Shown here: in pieces, positions 44,831 through 56,439 of the stretch
Layout of the letters: every line of letters starts with the position of its first letter
Position numbering within the stretch: the stretch's first letter is position 1
Assembly (NCBI GenBank): GCA_003550325.1
Contig: QKWP01000222.1
Location: 85,632-149,631 of the forward strand
Direction: 5' to 3'
DNA: 64,000 nt
Origin: Gigaspora rosea
Lineage: Eukaryota > Glomeromycota > Glomeromycetes > Diversisporales > Gigasporaceae
Translations under genes and position numbers: made by a program
Notes under the pieces: model-generated
Databases searched by the model: none
What the model was told of the DNA's origin: nothing
Seen by the model: only the letters and a program-made list of their open reading frames with translations

Positions 44831-46345
44831 TTGTCTTCTTTAGTATTACCTAACGAAATGAAAATTATGATCCTCAAATATTATATTAAAAATGCAATCA
44901 ATAGTATACTTGGTGAATACCACCACAAACAAGATTTTAATCCATGGAATGAATTAGTGAACATATTATTGCTTTCAAAGAATTATAAGGAATTATTAGA
45001 AAATAAAATACCAAATACATACAAGAAATCGTACTGGATTTATTTGATGAAAAATATATAATTCTTTATGTCCCATTTAAGATACTTATACAATTTTCCA
45101 GAAAAGATGTATTCAAAGACATGGTAAAGAAATTACTGCAGGTTGCTTTGATGGCTCTAAATTAAAAAAAATTCTTGAAGAATTAGAAGAAGAAGACGAC
45201 CTCCTGTTTTTTATAGTTAAGGGTAGGGTATCTCATGATATGTTACACATATGATGTATTAATGCAGATCCTTTGTAGCTTATAGTTTTAAACATGCGAC
45301 AAAGCTAAATTTTCAACCGGTATATATTTCTTAAAAAAAAAAACTTCGTTTTACTTTGTCATAAAGCGAACATACTTTTAAAGATATTTTATTTCGTATT
45401 AGGTATTTTATATAGTAAGTTGTATATATACTAAGTTTAGTAAAAAAGTTGCCCATTGTTGCCTATTATTGTTGCTTGTCCAATACTGAGATTAATAATT
45501 AACTTTTATTATAATTATATGCTATAGTAAGTGAGAAAAATTAAAAGTTGCCTATGAGCCATTTTAAACGAAGTAGATATATATATTGTAAATTTAATAT
45601 TAAGTTTTAATACTTATGTAAATAAATCGGAATTAATATTGGTTGTATATTAATATTATAGTAAAGATTATATGCAAAACTACCTTCTCGGTATTTTTAT
45701 TAGTGTTAAACATATGTTTTAATATTCATTTTTTATATTTTTGCTTTTTTTTACTTCGTTGAGTCGATCAAAATTCATGATTTGATTGGTTGATCATTTG
45801 GTTACACATAAAATTGATCATCAAAATTGAATTACACTGGATACTCTACCCTTAAGCAAAAGAAAGTTCTGATTACTTTCTGAGACATATTTTTACGCTA
45901 GTGAATTATAAAGAAAAATATAGAGAAAATATGTATTATTACAAGTTTTCTAAAAAATTGGATAAATTCGTAGCAAGACTTATAGATCCATTTTTTTTGT
46001 AATGCCCAAGAAAGAATGTACCCAGTTATTAGATATAGATTTAACAAGACGAAAGAATGTGATTGTGCGAGTATGATTAAGGATGCAGAAAAATGTTATA
46101 GTAGGGAGGGTGGTTGTTTCTTCAAACTCATATTGTGTGTTTACCACCTCAAAGAGATTTACAAAAAGGATGAGAAAAAAAAAGTACTTTAAAGAGTTTA
46201 GTGATCTTGTGAAAAAATATAATGAACAAGACTTGGTGTCTTCAAAGTTATGTGAGCAAATTATAGAAAAGATCGACAAAACTTTAGCATCATTTAAAAA
46301 CAAAAGATTTAATGTTGTGAATGAAACTTTTATTAATAAAAATTA
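44831..46345 (+). pseudogene. F-box-like gene fossil split by a TTAA element
   Basis: The N-terminal open stretch LVLPNEMKIMILKYYIKNAI then WNELVNILLLSKNYKELLEN looks like an F-box start (LPxE..ILxY...LLLSKxY). Coding resumes after the 45221-45851 insertion (LRHIFTLVNYKEKYRENMYY; KFSKKLDKFVARLI) and continues to a Lys-rich tail (KYFKEFSDLVKKYNEQDLVS, ending 46345). It contains several breaks. Both host F-box families and large DNA viruses carry similar proteins; I cannot decide between them. Confidence 0.45.
45221..45851. mobile_element. TTAA-bounded (piggyBac-type) element, 631 bp
   Basis: The ends GGGTAGGGTATCTC and (inward) GGGTAGAGTATCC are inverted repeats bordered by TTAA (45217-45220; 45852-45855), close to the ends of the 13933-14448 element. 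The interior shows ACTTCGTTTTACTTTGTC and a TTGATCA-rich right part but no transposase. It interrupts the F-box-like fossil. Confidence 0.75.
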
Positions 46346-46425
46346 AATAACTGATAATAAAAATCAGATTTATTTTAATATAAAAATATTCCCAAAAATC
46401 ATGATAACTAATTTTTTATTGCATG

Positions 46426-46720
46426 TAGTGTTCCGCAGACCTGATCCGAGATCTGGATCCGATCCGGATCCATACTCGTCGGATCCCAAAAATCAAGGAT
46501 CCGGATTCAGTCTGTCGGATTTGGATCTATATAAAGACCCGAAAAGATCCGAAAAGATACGATCCTTCATATATAAAGAGTTCTTCGGATCCGGTCAGGA
46601 TCCAGATCCGTATATTTAAGCAATGATTTGAATCTATCTATACTTGGACCTGATTTGAAATTTCGGATCGGATTCGGATCTTTAAAAATATCCGTCCGAT
46701 CTGATCTGTGCGGAACACTA
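46426..46720. mobile_element. hAT-type MITE (GGATCC-rich family), copy B
   Basis: The ends TAGTGTTCCGCAGACCTGAT and (inward) TAGTGTTCCGCACAGATCAG have the perfect 8-bp duplication ATTGCATG (46418-46425; 46721-46728). Subterminal GATCCGATCCGGATCC words are dense at both ends. It is the uninterrupted form of copy A at 34208. Confidence 0.92.
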
Positions 46721-46964
46721 ATTGCATGTTAGCCATACAATGTTTACTATTAGTAATATTGAACCGGTCAGAAGAAGTTACCACTTATTAACCACATCAT
46801 GTCACATTTTGTTTAGCTAGATTGTGAAACATGCAGTCCTAATTAGAACAAAGCTGATTCAAAATGAATTCATTAAATTTCAATTTACGAATTTGAGAGC
46901 TAAAAAAAATTTCTGTTAGCGAATTTTGCAAACTTCTTTGGCTAGATTGTGAAACGTGGATTTC

Positions 46965-47954
46965 TTTTTTTTTTTAATATTAAGGTGACCACTTAGGTAC
47001 CCTAGTACTTTAAGGGTTGGCCCGGTCAATATGACTGTGCCACATATTACATTTGTATAACGAGAGTACAACTAGCCACACGTACAACTTTTGGTTGTCT
47101 AATTTAAGTAGTCCGCCCGAAGGTTCTACACTAGATGCCATACCTGCAACCCAACTAGAGGATTGCCTATTTAAACTCTCTAGCTTCTACCCATGTTTAA
47201 TGTTCCTTCCAATATACCCTTTCACAAGTAATTCGCTGTAAAAGTGCTCTGAGGCTTTAGCCAAACACCTATTGGAGGGCATTTGCCCCTGTAGTAAACC
47301 TGGTAGAGTGATACCTGTCCCCCACAAGTATTTACCTACACTCTCGGTAACTTACGCATTCACCGAGGCAAACAACTTGCAGTCAGGGGGATACCCTGCA
47401 ACTGCTACCATTACCTACTACTGCCCTTGCGAAGTTTACTAGACCCCAGTACCCAGTCAGTTACTCTTTGGATCCTTTTTCCCAGTTATCCCAGACTACC
47501 AATCCAGTTGGCCCAGAAGGATCGGTTTGCCAGGCTTTAGGTACCTAAGGTCTCCCTTTTCTTGGTTCATGCTTCTATAACACATAACCTTTTCCTCCGG
47601 TACGACTCCGGCGGCCAGGTTGGTGGGCCCCCTTTGCCATAGGGGCTCTTGTCTGTTCAGTTTTCCAGCCAGTCACCGCTAAGATCCTTTTCCCCGGTAC
47701 CGTCGAAAGTCTAGCTACCTCTCCACTCGGGACTTGCCAAATGGGTTTATGTTTCTCCGGTTCCTTGGATTTGTCTGTGTAATGAGACACAATTTCGTCT
47801 GAAAGCTCCCATTCAATATGGTAACCAAGGACTACAGGTAGTGTACCCAACCGATCGACAAGAAATAGTTACCGGAACACAGGTCTATTTTTCAAAAGCG
47901 TCGCCAGTGGGATTTGAACTCTAGACCTGCCACTTGGGGGGTGACAACTTACCA
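46965..47954 (-). mobile_element. tRNA-headed SINE, copy 2, 990 bp
   Basis: On the minus strand it starts inside the tRNA-like head (GGTAAGTTGTCACC; B box AGTTCAAATCCCAC) and ends in a poly(A) tract (poly-T at 46965-46980 on the plus strand). The flanks GAAACGTGGATTTC (46951-46964) and GAAACGAGAATTTC (47955-47968) form a 14-bp target duplication with two differences. That is the mark of LINE-driven retroposition, with the 5' head truncated. It shares the body of copy 1 and adds about 350 bp of 3' sequence. Confidence 0.85.
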
Positions 47955-48138
47955 GAAACGAGAATTTCTAATTAGGCACAAAGGTGATTCTTAAATGAAT
48001 TCATTCAAATTTAATGGACAAATTTTAAAAGTCAAAAAATTTTTTTGAAGAAAAATATGGAGGAGTCCTAATTAGAACCGAAATTGATTTTAAGTACCAG
48101 TCATCTGATATATTCCAAACTAGGCAAAAGTTGATTAG

Positions 48139-48185
48139 TGGGATACCACCTGTAATATAAACTATATTACAGATGGTATCCCACT
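48139..48185. repeat. short hairpin
   Basis: GTGGGATACCACCTGTAATA pairs with TATTACAGATGGTATCCCAC around a 6-7 base AT loop, one mismatch. It is placed at the start of the ATAATCTGAA array. Confidence 0.7.
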
Positions 48186-48400
48186 TAAGTTAGATTATAG
48201 TATTATTATATAATCTAGATACCACCATATAATCTGAATAACGTTATATAATCTAGATATCCCTATATAGTCTGAATAACACTACATAATCTGAACACCA
48301 CTATATGATCTAAATAATATAATCTAATTACTACTATAAAATCTGAATAATATAATCTAATAGCTATTATTTAATCTATATATTTTTCTATATCAGGTAT
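48186..48400. repeat. short tandem repeat, unit about 20-25 bp
   Basis: The word TATATAATCTGAATAACACT varies through about nine copies (ATAATCTAGATACCACC, CATAATCTGAACACCAC). Confidence 0.65.
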
Positions 48401-48559
48401 CTATTTTATATTCTGGCTATTCTTTAAATTCCTTCCTGATATTTATATTTTCACCACTATATATTCAAACCACCACCTACTATTTAATCTAACCACTAGT
48501 ATATGATCTTAATACTGCTATTTTCTTCTTGTTCCTAATCCATTTACACGTCAAATTCT

Positions 48560-49025
48560 ATATTGTTGGTACTGGCCTTCTATAACTGTTTGGATGCCTG
48601 CTTTTATGTTGAGGGTGCTGGTTCTCTGTGCCGATCTGGGTGCAGAATTCTATATTAAGGTACCTTTTGTGTCTATTTGGTTGCTTTTCAAAATGCCAAA
48701 ATAGTGTAAAAAAAAGGTGAATAAAAAAGGATGGCAAATTACATTAGGTGGCTTATACAATATCACTGGCTAAGTTCAATTCTATTTTTGACCACCTATT
48801 TGTCAAGTGGAGGCCGAAGGTATTATGCTTATAATGTTTTCAAGGTATATTGGTGGGTTGTTGTAAGCCCTTCTATACCTGTTTGGATGTCTGGTTCTAT
48901 GTTGGGGTGCTGGTCCTTTGTACTAGTCTGGGTACTTGATTCTATATTGAGGTACTTACCTTTGTGTCTATTTTGTTGCCTTTCAAGATGCCGAAATAGT
49001 GTAAAAAAAAGGCGACAGGTAGCGC
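48560..49025. repeat. two direct copies of a 150-bp block
   Basis: TTCTATAACTGTTTGGATGC...GGTGCTGGTTCTCTGTGCC...GTGTAAAAAAAAGGTGA (48568-48720) recurs at 48868-49020 as TTCTATACCTGTTTGGATGT...GTGTAAAAAAAAGGCGA, about 85-90% alike. The open frame across the second copy is not supported by the first and is not called a gene. Confidence 0.65.
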
Positions 49026-49369
49026 AGTAAATCTGTGTTTAAATTTGCCCAGCACTATAGCATAATTCTGGCTGATCTTTAGAATACGTATTTTGAGAAT
49101 CTAACTCAGCACCATAGTAGTGACCTCTAATAGTATTTAGAACTATTATGGCACTGGCAAGAAGCTGGTAGGGAACCAAAAAATTGGATTACTTTTATGC
49201 CAGTTTGGATGCCAAGTTATTGTATTCAAAAATTTTGCTGAGTTTATAAAATAGTGCTGGCCATAATTAACCGAATTTACTGCACCTTCACTGATACTTC
49301 TGAGACCCGATCATGGTTTAAACGTGCTAGTGCTGGTTGATGCAATGAGTATACTAATTTCTTGAGCAT

Positions 49370-49630
49370 CACTAGTATCACTAGTTCCATATACTAACTA
49401 GTGACAGAACTAGTGACATGTTGGTTATGCTTTTTGAGATTATTAGGCTTTTTAATTTTCTTCTCGATTAGTATCACTAGTGTCACTAGTAAAAAGTAGT
49501 AAATTTTAGGAAAAAAAATCAAAATTTTATCTATGCTATCCCTATAGTTATATGCGGTATATATATGCTATAAAAAAATAAAAAAAGTTAAAGATTTTTC
49601 TAGTGACACTAGTGACACTAGTGACACCCA
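49370..49630. repeat. ACTAGTGTC repeat element
   Basis: CACTAGTATCACTAGTTCC on the left and TAGTGACACTAGTGACACTA on the right are clustered inverted forms of the same 9-bp word, with a third group at 49470. It may be a small element with repeat-built ends; no target duplication was found. Confidence 0.5.
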
Positions 49631-49674
49631 CCAAGAAAACTTTAATTAAAAATAAAATACATAACAGCATCTGT

Positions 49675-49890
49675 GCCGAAGCCAAGTCTGCCAGCTTTTT
49701 TCAATAATACTGTTTCATTTTACGGTGCTTTCTAGTATGGATATTGCAAGTACTATATTTGTATTTGGAAAAAGTTAATTTACCGCATTCATTGCAAGGT
49801 ACACGTAAGGGAGAGTTCCAATGAATTTGGCATCCTTCTGGTCAGTAGCATCCCCGATTGCAAACTTTACCACTTCTGAAAATAATGGCA
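49675..49890 (-). pseudogene. short Cys/His-rich fragment
   Basis: A minus-strand stretch encodes SGKVCNRGC, PEGCQIHWNSPLRVPCNECG and KLTFSKYKYSTCNIHTRKHR. The Cys/His spacing suggests one or two zinc-binding knuckles. It is interrupted and short, and lies just upstream of the virus-like block, so its origin is unclear. I do not recognise the family. Confidence 0.35.
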
Positions 49891-49969
49891 TCTATAAAAT
49901 GGCATTTTAATAATTATGAATAGTTGATTTATGTATTGATTTATGTATTTTGTAATTAATTTTTAGAAA

Positions 49970-50215
49970 AAATGTGCTTGTCACTGGCAGTGACAGTAAT
50001 AAGATTAGGGTTAGGGTTAGATTTAGAGTTAGAAGAAGGTTTATTATATAATAAAACACTTTAAGAAGCATTTTTAGCTAGAAAAAAATATTGGTTTCAT
50101 AGGCACAATTTGAAGTTATTGCAATTTGTAATTTTTTGAATTTTTTTGTCATGCCTAATCTAGCAATTTGATTGGCTCAGAAATGTAACCACTTACAAAT
50201 AGATTCGGCCTAATT
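49970..50215. repeat. TTAGGG-containing repeat, diverged relative of 11.7/17.6 kb
   Basis: GATTAGGGTTAGGGTTAG, then GCATTTTTAGCTAG, then TTGGCTCAGAAATGTAACCA follow the block order of the repeats at 11717 and 17569 (compare GATTGGTTCAGTGATACATA). The left end TGTCACTGGCAGTGACA is a small palindrome. Confidence 0.4.
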
Positions 50216-50284
50216 TTTATTTTAACTTTTTTTCTCAGAATATATACATTTTCTCAAACTGTATATTTGTGATATTATATCATG

Positions 50285-53200
50285 ACCCAATAGCTTTCAG
50301 AGAATTTGGACAGCCCCGCCCTTTGGCAAGAATTTGCAAAAGATAAAATTGCTTGTGTAATTCGTTATTTAGGTAAAAATTACTTAATAGGCATCCCAAC
50401 TCGTGATGAATTAGTTGTGAGAAACAATAAGGGATTAACTTCAACTCTTAATGATAAAATAGCGAACCATCTCAATATTCCATTTATGCCAGTTGATATA
50501 GAAGAAGCTAAAAAATATATTAATCAAATCCCCTATTATATTCTTTACCTTTTTGGATACCTCATTAATGGCCAGAAAGCAGTTGTCACTATTACTAGTA
50601 TTAAGGTATTTTTTGATATTCATGTTCCCGTCAATGCAAGCATCTCTAAATTCTGGTCCAAAATAAAGAGCATACTTACTACTGGGAAAGACAACAAGGG
50701 AGGCACTGTAAACATGAGTCTAATCCAAAAGGAATTTATAAAAGCATATCCTCTCTGTGGTTATTATTCAGAAAAAAAGCTATATCTTCACATCACTACA
50801 CCTAATAAAGACCAAAGGTTTACCGCTCTTGATATTATCTCAATTTATAATTCAAAGGTTAATACCGAATGTAAAATAGAGACAGCTTCAAATAATACAG
50901 GCACATATTATCGTAAAGTTGCAAGAGAATATAGGATACCACTTTCCGGATGAGGGTTAATAAGCGACTATAGATATAATTTTAATGCACTTTATTATGC
51001 AAAATCCCATCTTTGTTCACATGCATTTTATGTTCACATTGATAACTTTTGCTCTATAAACAATTTTGAATCACTATACAAAATCTACCCATCTTCTCTA
51101 TTTATTTGTGATCAAGTATTGGTCATAATATAGGATATAAAAACACATAGTTTATGAGGATTGGGTAAATTACTAGAAGCAAAACATGAAACAGACAAGT
51201 TTTCGCTATCTGTATGACCCTACACTGAAAAGATGATCCAAATTCTCTAGAGAAAATATGTTTAGTCGATATAGAAACAAAACCAGATCCACACAGAATC
51301 ACAGTCATATGCGGAAATCAGACCAATCTATTGAGGGCATTCGCTTTATGTTGGAAATCTTTTGCTCCAGATATCCAACTTGGTTTTAATGATTTAGGTT
51401 ACGATTGGCCTTTCATTGTAGAAAAGGCTACCAAATTAAATGTTCTCAAGTAATGGTCCAACAAATGTCAGCAAACCCACATAAGAAAGCTGATGCTGAA
51501 TCCATCCTTACTTGGAATTATTTTGGTGGAATGGGGGAAGCCACTAACTAATAGTTTCTTCCAAAGGAACCAATAGATAAAGAAAACAGATAAGGGTCGC
51601 AAAAAAACAGAAGGCCGAGATTCTATTAATATTAAAATCAATACCAATTTGGACTTCGAATCATCTTTTCTTAAACTTGTGGCTATTGATGTTTGTGCAA
51701 GTTTCTTACAACTCCACCCCCACTCTGAGAAAAGATCACTTAAATTTTTATTAAAAAAAATATGGTCTCAGTAATAAAGCTGATATGCCTATAAGCAAAT
51801 TATGGAAGTATTATTTGGAAGCCAAGAATGGGAATTCTGATTCTTCTATCAATAATATGCATGAAATCATAAATTTATTGCAGTATAGATACTCTACGTT
51901 GTCAGGAGCTTATGGTCAAATATAATGTTATAAATGATTATAAAGAAGTTGCTTCGATAGTATATATTACTTTATTTAACTCGTATTATTATGCCATAGG
52001 AATGAAAGTAGGTAATCTCTTAGGTGCTAAAGCGTGGGCCCAGGATATTCTATTCAGCATGAAAGCTTCTGACCAGAAAGCATCTGGAAAGCTTCCAGGA
52101 GCATATGTTTTTCCACCTGAGAAAGGTCTTGAAAATAAATGTCCTGTTACAGGTTTGGACTTTGCTTCCTTATACTCTAGCATAATTATGATTTACAATC
52201 TCTCACCGGAAAAGATGGTCTCAACACTTTCAGAAGTAGATGAACTACAGAGAGAAAAAAAATGCTCTCTATATTATCAAGTTTAAATATAACAGCAAAC
52301 TTGTGCAAGCCTGGACCATACGGCATAAAAATAAATTTGATCAGAAAGGTCTTTTTCTGAAGATATTGGAAACTTTGCTTAGTATGCGAAATGAAATAAA
52401 AGCCCATTGGAAAGAAAAAAGAATATATGGGATTAGTTAAAAGTAGAATGGATTTGGCCAGTGAATCTATCTCAATAGCAAGTATAATCAAAGATGTTTT
52501 GTTCTCGACAAAGGATATAGAGAAGTGTATCGAAATGGCTAAAATTTTAGATTCTTTTATTGATTTATCATATGATAATTTTATAAAAAAATACAGTTCT
52601 GTCTGCTTTATCTATGTTCTTTAAATTCAATACAGAAAGTCATTAAATTGTATATGAATTCATTTTATGGTGTGACAGGTAGAAGTGATTCTCCATTCTA
52701 TGAACTTGGACTTGCTGGAAGTGTTACTTCGGCCGGACAAAAAAATAAATATCAAGCCCATGTAGAATACATAAAAAAGAAAGCTTTGGAATAAAATATG
52801 GTAATACTGATTCCTTATATCTCACTTGCCCAGATTTCTGTTATAAGAAATGTGATCTTGCTTACAATAACGGCACAATATCGAAACTAGAATACTGGAC
52901 TAAGATACTATGGGGGTAATAGAGAAATTGCGAAATAAGATGAACACATTTCTTAAACTAAAAAGTAGATCAGATTATCTTAAGATAGCTTATGAAGAAG
53001 TACTATTTCTGGTAGTGTTCACTGGAAAGAAAAAATATTTTGGCACCTCTTATGAGAATGCAGTAAACTTCGATCTGAAGAAGCTTTTCGTAAAAGAAAT
53101 TAATACTATAAAACAAGACAAATCTCAGCTTTTCAAAACTATAGTTGAACAGATTATGGATAATTTCAGGAATATCAATAATGACCGATCACTCCATGAC

Positions 53201-54235
53201 ATCATTGAAGATGTTCTCAGAGACGCTATAACTAATACAAAGCAATAGGATTTTGAGCAATTTATAGAGACCGAAGTATAGAAACCTAAATGTCGATAAC
53301 AAATGTGTTCAACTTTTCATGGGACGAATGAAAGAAAAATATGAAAATAGAGTTCTGGTACTAGGCGAGCATTTTAGTTTCGTAGTAACCCATCAAAAAA
53401 CAGCTTTTGATTTACGTGGTCAAAAATTACATCTGACCAAAGGCGAAAAAATGGATTTGTTGATATAGCAAAGGAGTAGGGTAGAGAGCTAGGTTTATAT
53501 TATTATTTCAAAAAAACTATTATTGGCCTCTGTGCCCAATTTATCATATATGACAAAAGCTATGAACCAGCATCCTTAGACAAAATAATGCAAATTGAGA
53601 ATCCAGATGAGAAGTATAAACAAATAGATGATTACACTCAAAAGAAAGCCAAGTTGTGGCTTGGGGGTTTGTAAAAGAGAATATTGTGGTGAATGGCATT
53701 ACTTCTAAGATGATGGAATCTTGTGAGAGAGTTTACCAACATACTTACAGAAATGCCATCAAAAAAGTACAAGAAATATTATATCAACAAGTAGGTAGTA
53801 TATACGAAGTATTCATGTTAATGGTCTTAATACAAGACTTTTATAACAAACAACTCTGTCGAGACACTGTGGGAGGCATTTATAGAATGTGCTAAAAAAC
53901 TTACAAAAAATAAGAAGTTCTTAGTAGGTGGCGAAACGAAGGAAAAAATATGCTCTGATTTTGTTAAGTACCCTAGTAAGCTTGCAAAATGTATAGAAGG
54001 GTACAATATATTCTTCCACAAGTTGGTCTAGCATATACGTTATAAAGAGCATGTATCAATTCCAGAAGAAATCAGCCCAGTTTCATCTATGCAAAAAAAA
54101 GAGATAATTGCTGACCTACCTCTCCTACCCCACATATCAGAAATTTTAGAACTTAATAACTTTAGATATTTATGGTATTCCTATCTTAAAACTGTGACAA
54201 AAGAAGAAGCGCTTAAATGAGTGATTTATTATTAA
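50285..54235 (+). pseudogene. asfarvirus-like family B DNA polymerase fossil
   Basis: An old copy of a replicative DNA polymerase of the kind found in Asfarviridae and related large DNA viruses. Parts in order: N-terminal region (50306-50953, [17 protein letters not shown]), 3'-5' exonuclease region (about 51250-51450, with LVDIETKP and [10 protein letters not shown]), palm motif A ([10 protein letters not shown], about 52155), motif B (MNSFYGVTG, about 52655), motif C (YGNTDS, about 52800), thumb ([17 protein letters not shown], about 52990-53050) and a C-terminal region to about 54230. From memory, the motif B to thumb part follows the African swine fever virus polymerase more closely than host or Polinton polymerases. 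It is heavily broken, with about ten or more interruptions, so it is ancient and inactive. Endogenous asfarvirus-like DNA is known from Rhizophagus. Confidence 0.85.
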
Positions 54236-54419
54236 GTATTTTAGTGGAGGTGTGGCAATTTCAGCTAAGTACTTATAATATTATTTATATATTTTTCTCG
54301 TGCAATAATACTAGCTAACTTTAATTCCTATATTCAATCTTCTGGTCTCTGATATGCATTTCTTTTTTCGAATTTATAAGAAAAAAGGTGTTAGTATTTT
54401 TAAATATATATTTTTCATA

Positions 54420-56060
54420 ATATAATGGATAAATTGAGCAACCAACTTTCTCAGTACATAGGCTTCGAACCTAGTTAAATCCGTTTTCCAATTACAGAGA
54501 AGGGTAGACAAGAATTTCGTAAAATAATAGCAGATCAGGAGAAAATAACAGATATTGTAATGGATGAGTATCGATTTTTGCTATGTTATGGGCATAATAG
54601 TAGGGGAGGTAAGTTTATTTATATTGAATAGTTTCTAGCTTGTACGGTGGCCAACGTTGAAAAGGTCTTAATAAATCTGCCTAAAGATTTATCAGAAAAG
54701 GTATTAGCTCATATTGAAAAAAGATTCGAAGAAGTCTCACTAGCGCCAGTACTCATACGGTAGATATTCAGGTATTATCTCTGGTCTATCTGGTACCTCT
54801 TCTCTATTTATATATTTTTTGTGGGCGGGATATCCAACTTTTTCTTTTAGTATAATGCTCTCCAAATTCCATAGCTTTTTCACAATGACTAACCATTTAT
54901 ATAATTATGATTAATAGAAAACAATATTGAACAAGTGAGCACTGATGATAGTAATTTGTCTATATCGATAGGGTTCTACGAACTACCTAATGAAATCTTT
55001 TTTTTGGAAATAGTAGCAGGTATGATTTGTTCTGAAGAAGCGCTTGAGCTCTCTGGCTCATTATTTTTTTTGCCACCACTTTTTATATATGAATCAGTTC
55101 TCTCAGAACCATCCGGCTGATTATTCTTATCAAAGTATCCTAGGTGAATGAATTAATCACAGATTGAAGTGATTTCACTTCCTCTGATTTTGTATAATAT
55201 TCAGCTTTATATTTGGTGAGAGATGTCTCCACGCAAGCATATTGGGAAAAAAGTTTAGAATTTTTAATCTTCAACCGTCTGGTCTCATCATTGATCTTCA
55301 TGTATTCATTCCGCAACTTAGCATTATAATCTCGTATCTTGGATGAGTTTTGTAAGATGCAATGTATCTTTTTTTCAAGATCATATGTTCCCATCTATTT
55401 ACATTAGCCATAAACATATAAAAAAAACTTTTAAATTTTATGTTAGAGAATAATCACAATAAATAAAAAATGAACACGATGATTATTAATCGTTTTATTA
55501 TTATTTTAGATAGCATATTAGAATGTATTCTACCCATCTAAAACAATAAATTATTCTTTCTAACACCCCTTCTCATCCTAAAATAATAAATATTGAATTC
55601 TAATTTTTATTATCTATCTAAAATGATAAATATTAATGCCTAATATTTTTTATGAATCTAAATACATTGTCTAAAAATATCGGAAGATTATATCTACTTG
55701 ATTTTAAAAACCCATTATTGGCGGGTGCTACCATTTTTAACATCTGGACAGATTGAAGAAATTAGATATCTCAAAAATAAGGTTCCGGTATACATGATAG
55801 TAAATGAGTACCATATTAATAAAGATCGTGTTAATGATATATGGAACAATTGTGAGCGTTCACAGCAAAATGGAAACCACTTTTTCGAGGAGCTTAGAAA
55901 AGTACAACCCATCTCATCAGTCCCTCCTCCAGAGAATGACTCCCAAGAAAAAGAAAACAATCGTTCAATTATAGGATTTTTAAAGTCATTAGAGTCAATT
56001 ACAAGTGAATTATCTAGTTCGCTAGGACCCCTTCATTTCCTAAGTCTATTGTGACGGTTG
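54420..56060. pseudogene. small accessory frames of the virus-like block
   Basis: Short remnants of uncertain role: plus-strand pieces at 54424-54770 (FRKIIADQEKITDIVMDEY, ANVEKVLINLPKDLSEKVLA), a minus-strand coiled-coil frame at 55394-55140 (INDETRRLKIKNSKLF), and a plus-strand frame at 55698-56051 whose first half resembles a small helix-turn-helix (TSGQIEEIRYLKNKVPVYMI, VNEYHINKDRVNDIW). They lie between polymerase and Gag-like parts and are treated as fossils; several are broken. Confidence 0.4.
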
Positions 56061-56439
56061 GGTCCCTCTTGGATCATGTACAGGAAAAGCAAAAAAAGAA
56101 AAAGTCATCAAAACCCAAACTCGTTTAAAGTTCTGACTTACCTGAGATTTCAACCGAAGGTTCCTGCCAAAATTCCTCACTAGACATCTCGTATGATCTA
56201 ATTGCTTCAATTGGAAAAAATCATATCAAAGCAGAAGAAGTTATATGCGTATCAGAGAAATGCCTAGCTCATAACTCATCTTTCAGCCCATTATATTCAG
56301 CAAAAGTACTCCGCTAAGCCAGAATTCATAGTTATTATGAAAAAAGGGATCAGAAGTTTTTATTAATCTCAATTAATTTAGCTTCAGAACTGAGAGTGGT
56401 ATAACATTTTTTCAAGCTCCTCATAGCTCATGTGTTTTT

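Noticed and set aside
47053-47850. Open frames in the 47-kb GC-richer block as genes
   Set aside because: They lie in the SINE body, and the corresponding region at 25 kb does not keep the frames.
48731-49030. 99-codon plus-strand frame with hydrophobic segments
   Set aside because: It covers one copy of a direct repeat whose other copy does not preserve it.
50285-54235. Polymerase as a Polinton (protein-primed) polymerase
   Set aside because: The motif B and thumb sequences follow the asfarvirus type, and no protein-priming insertions were recognised.
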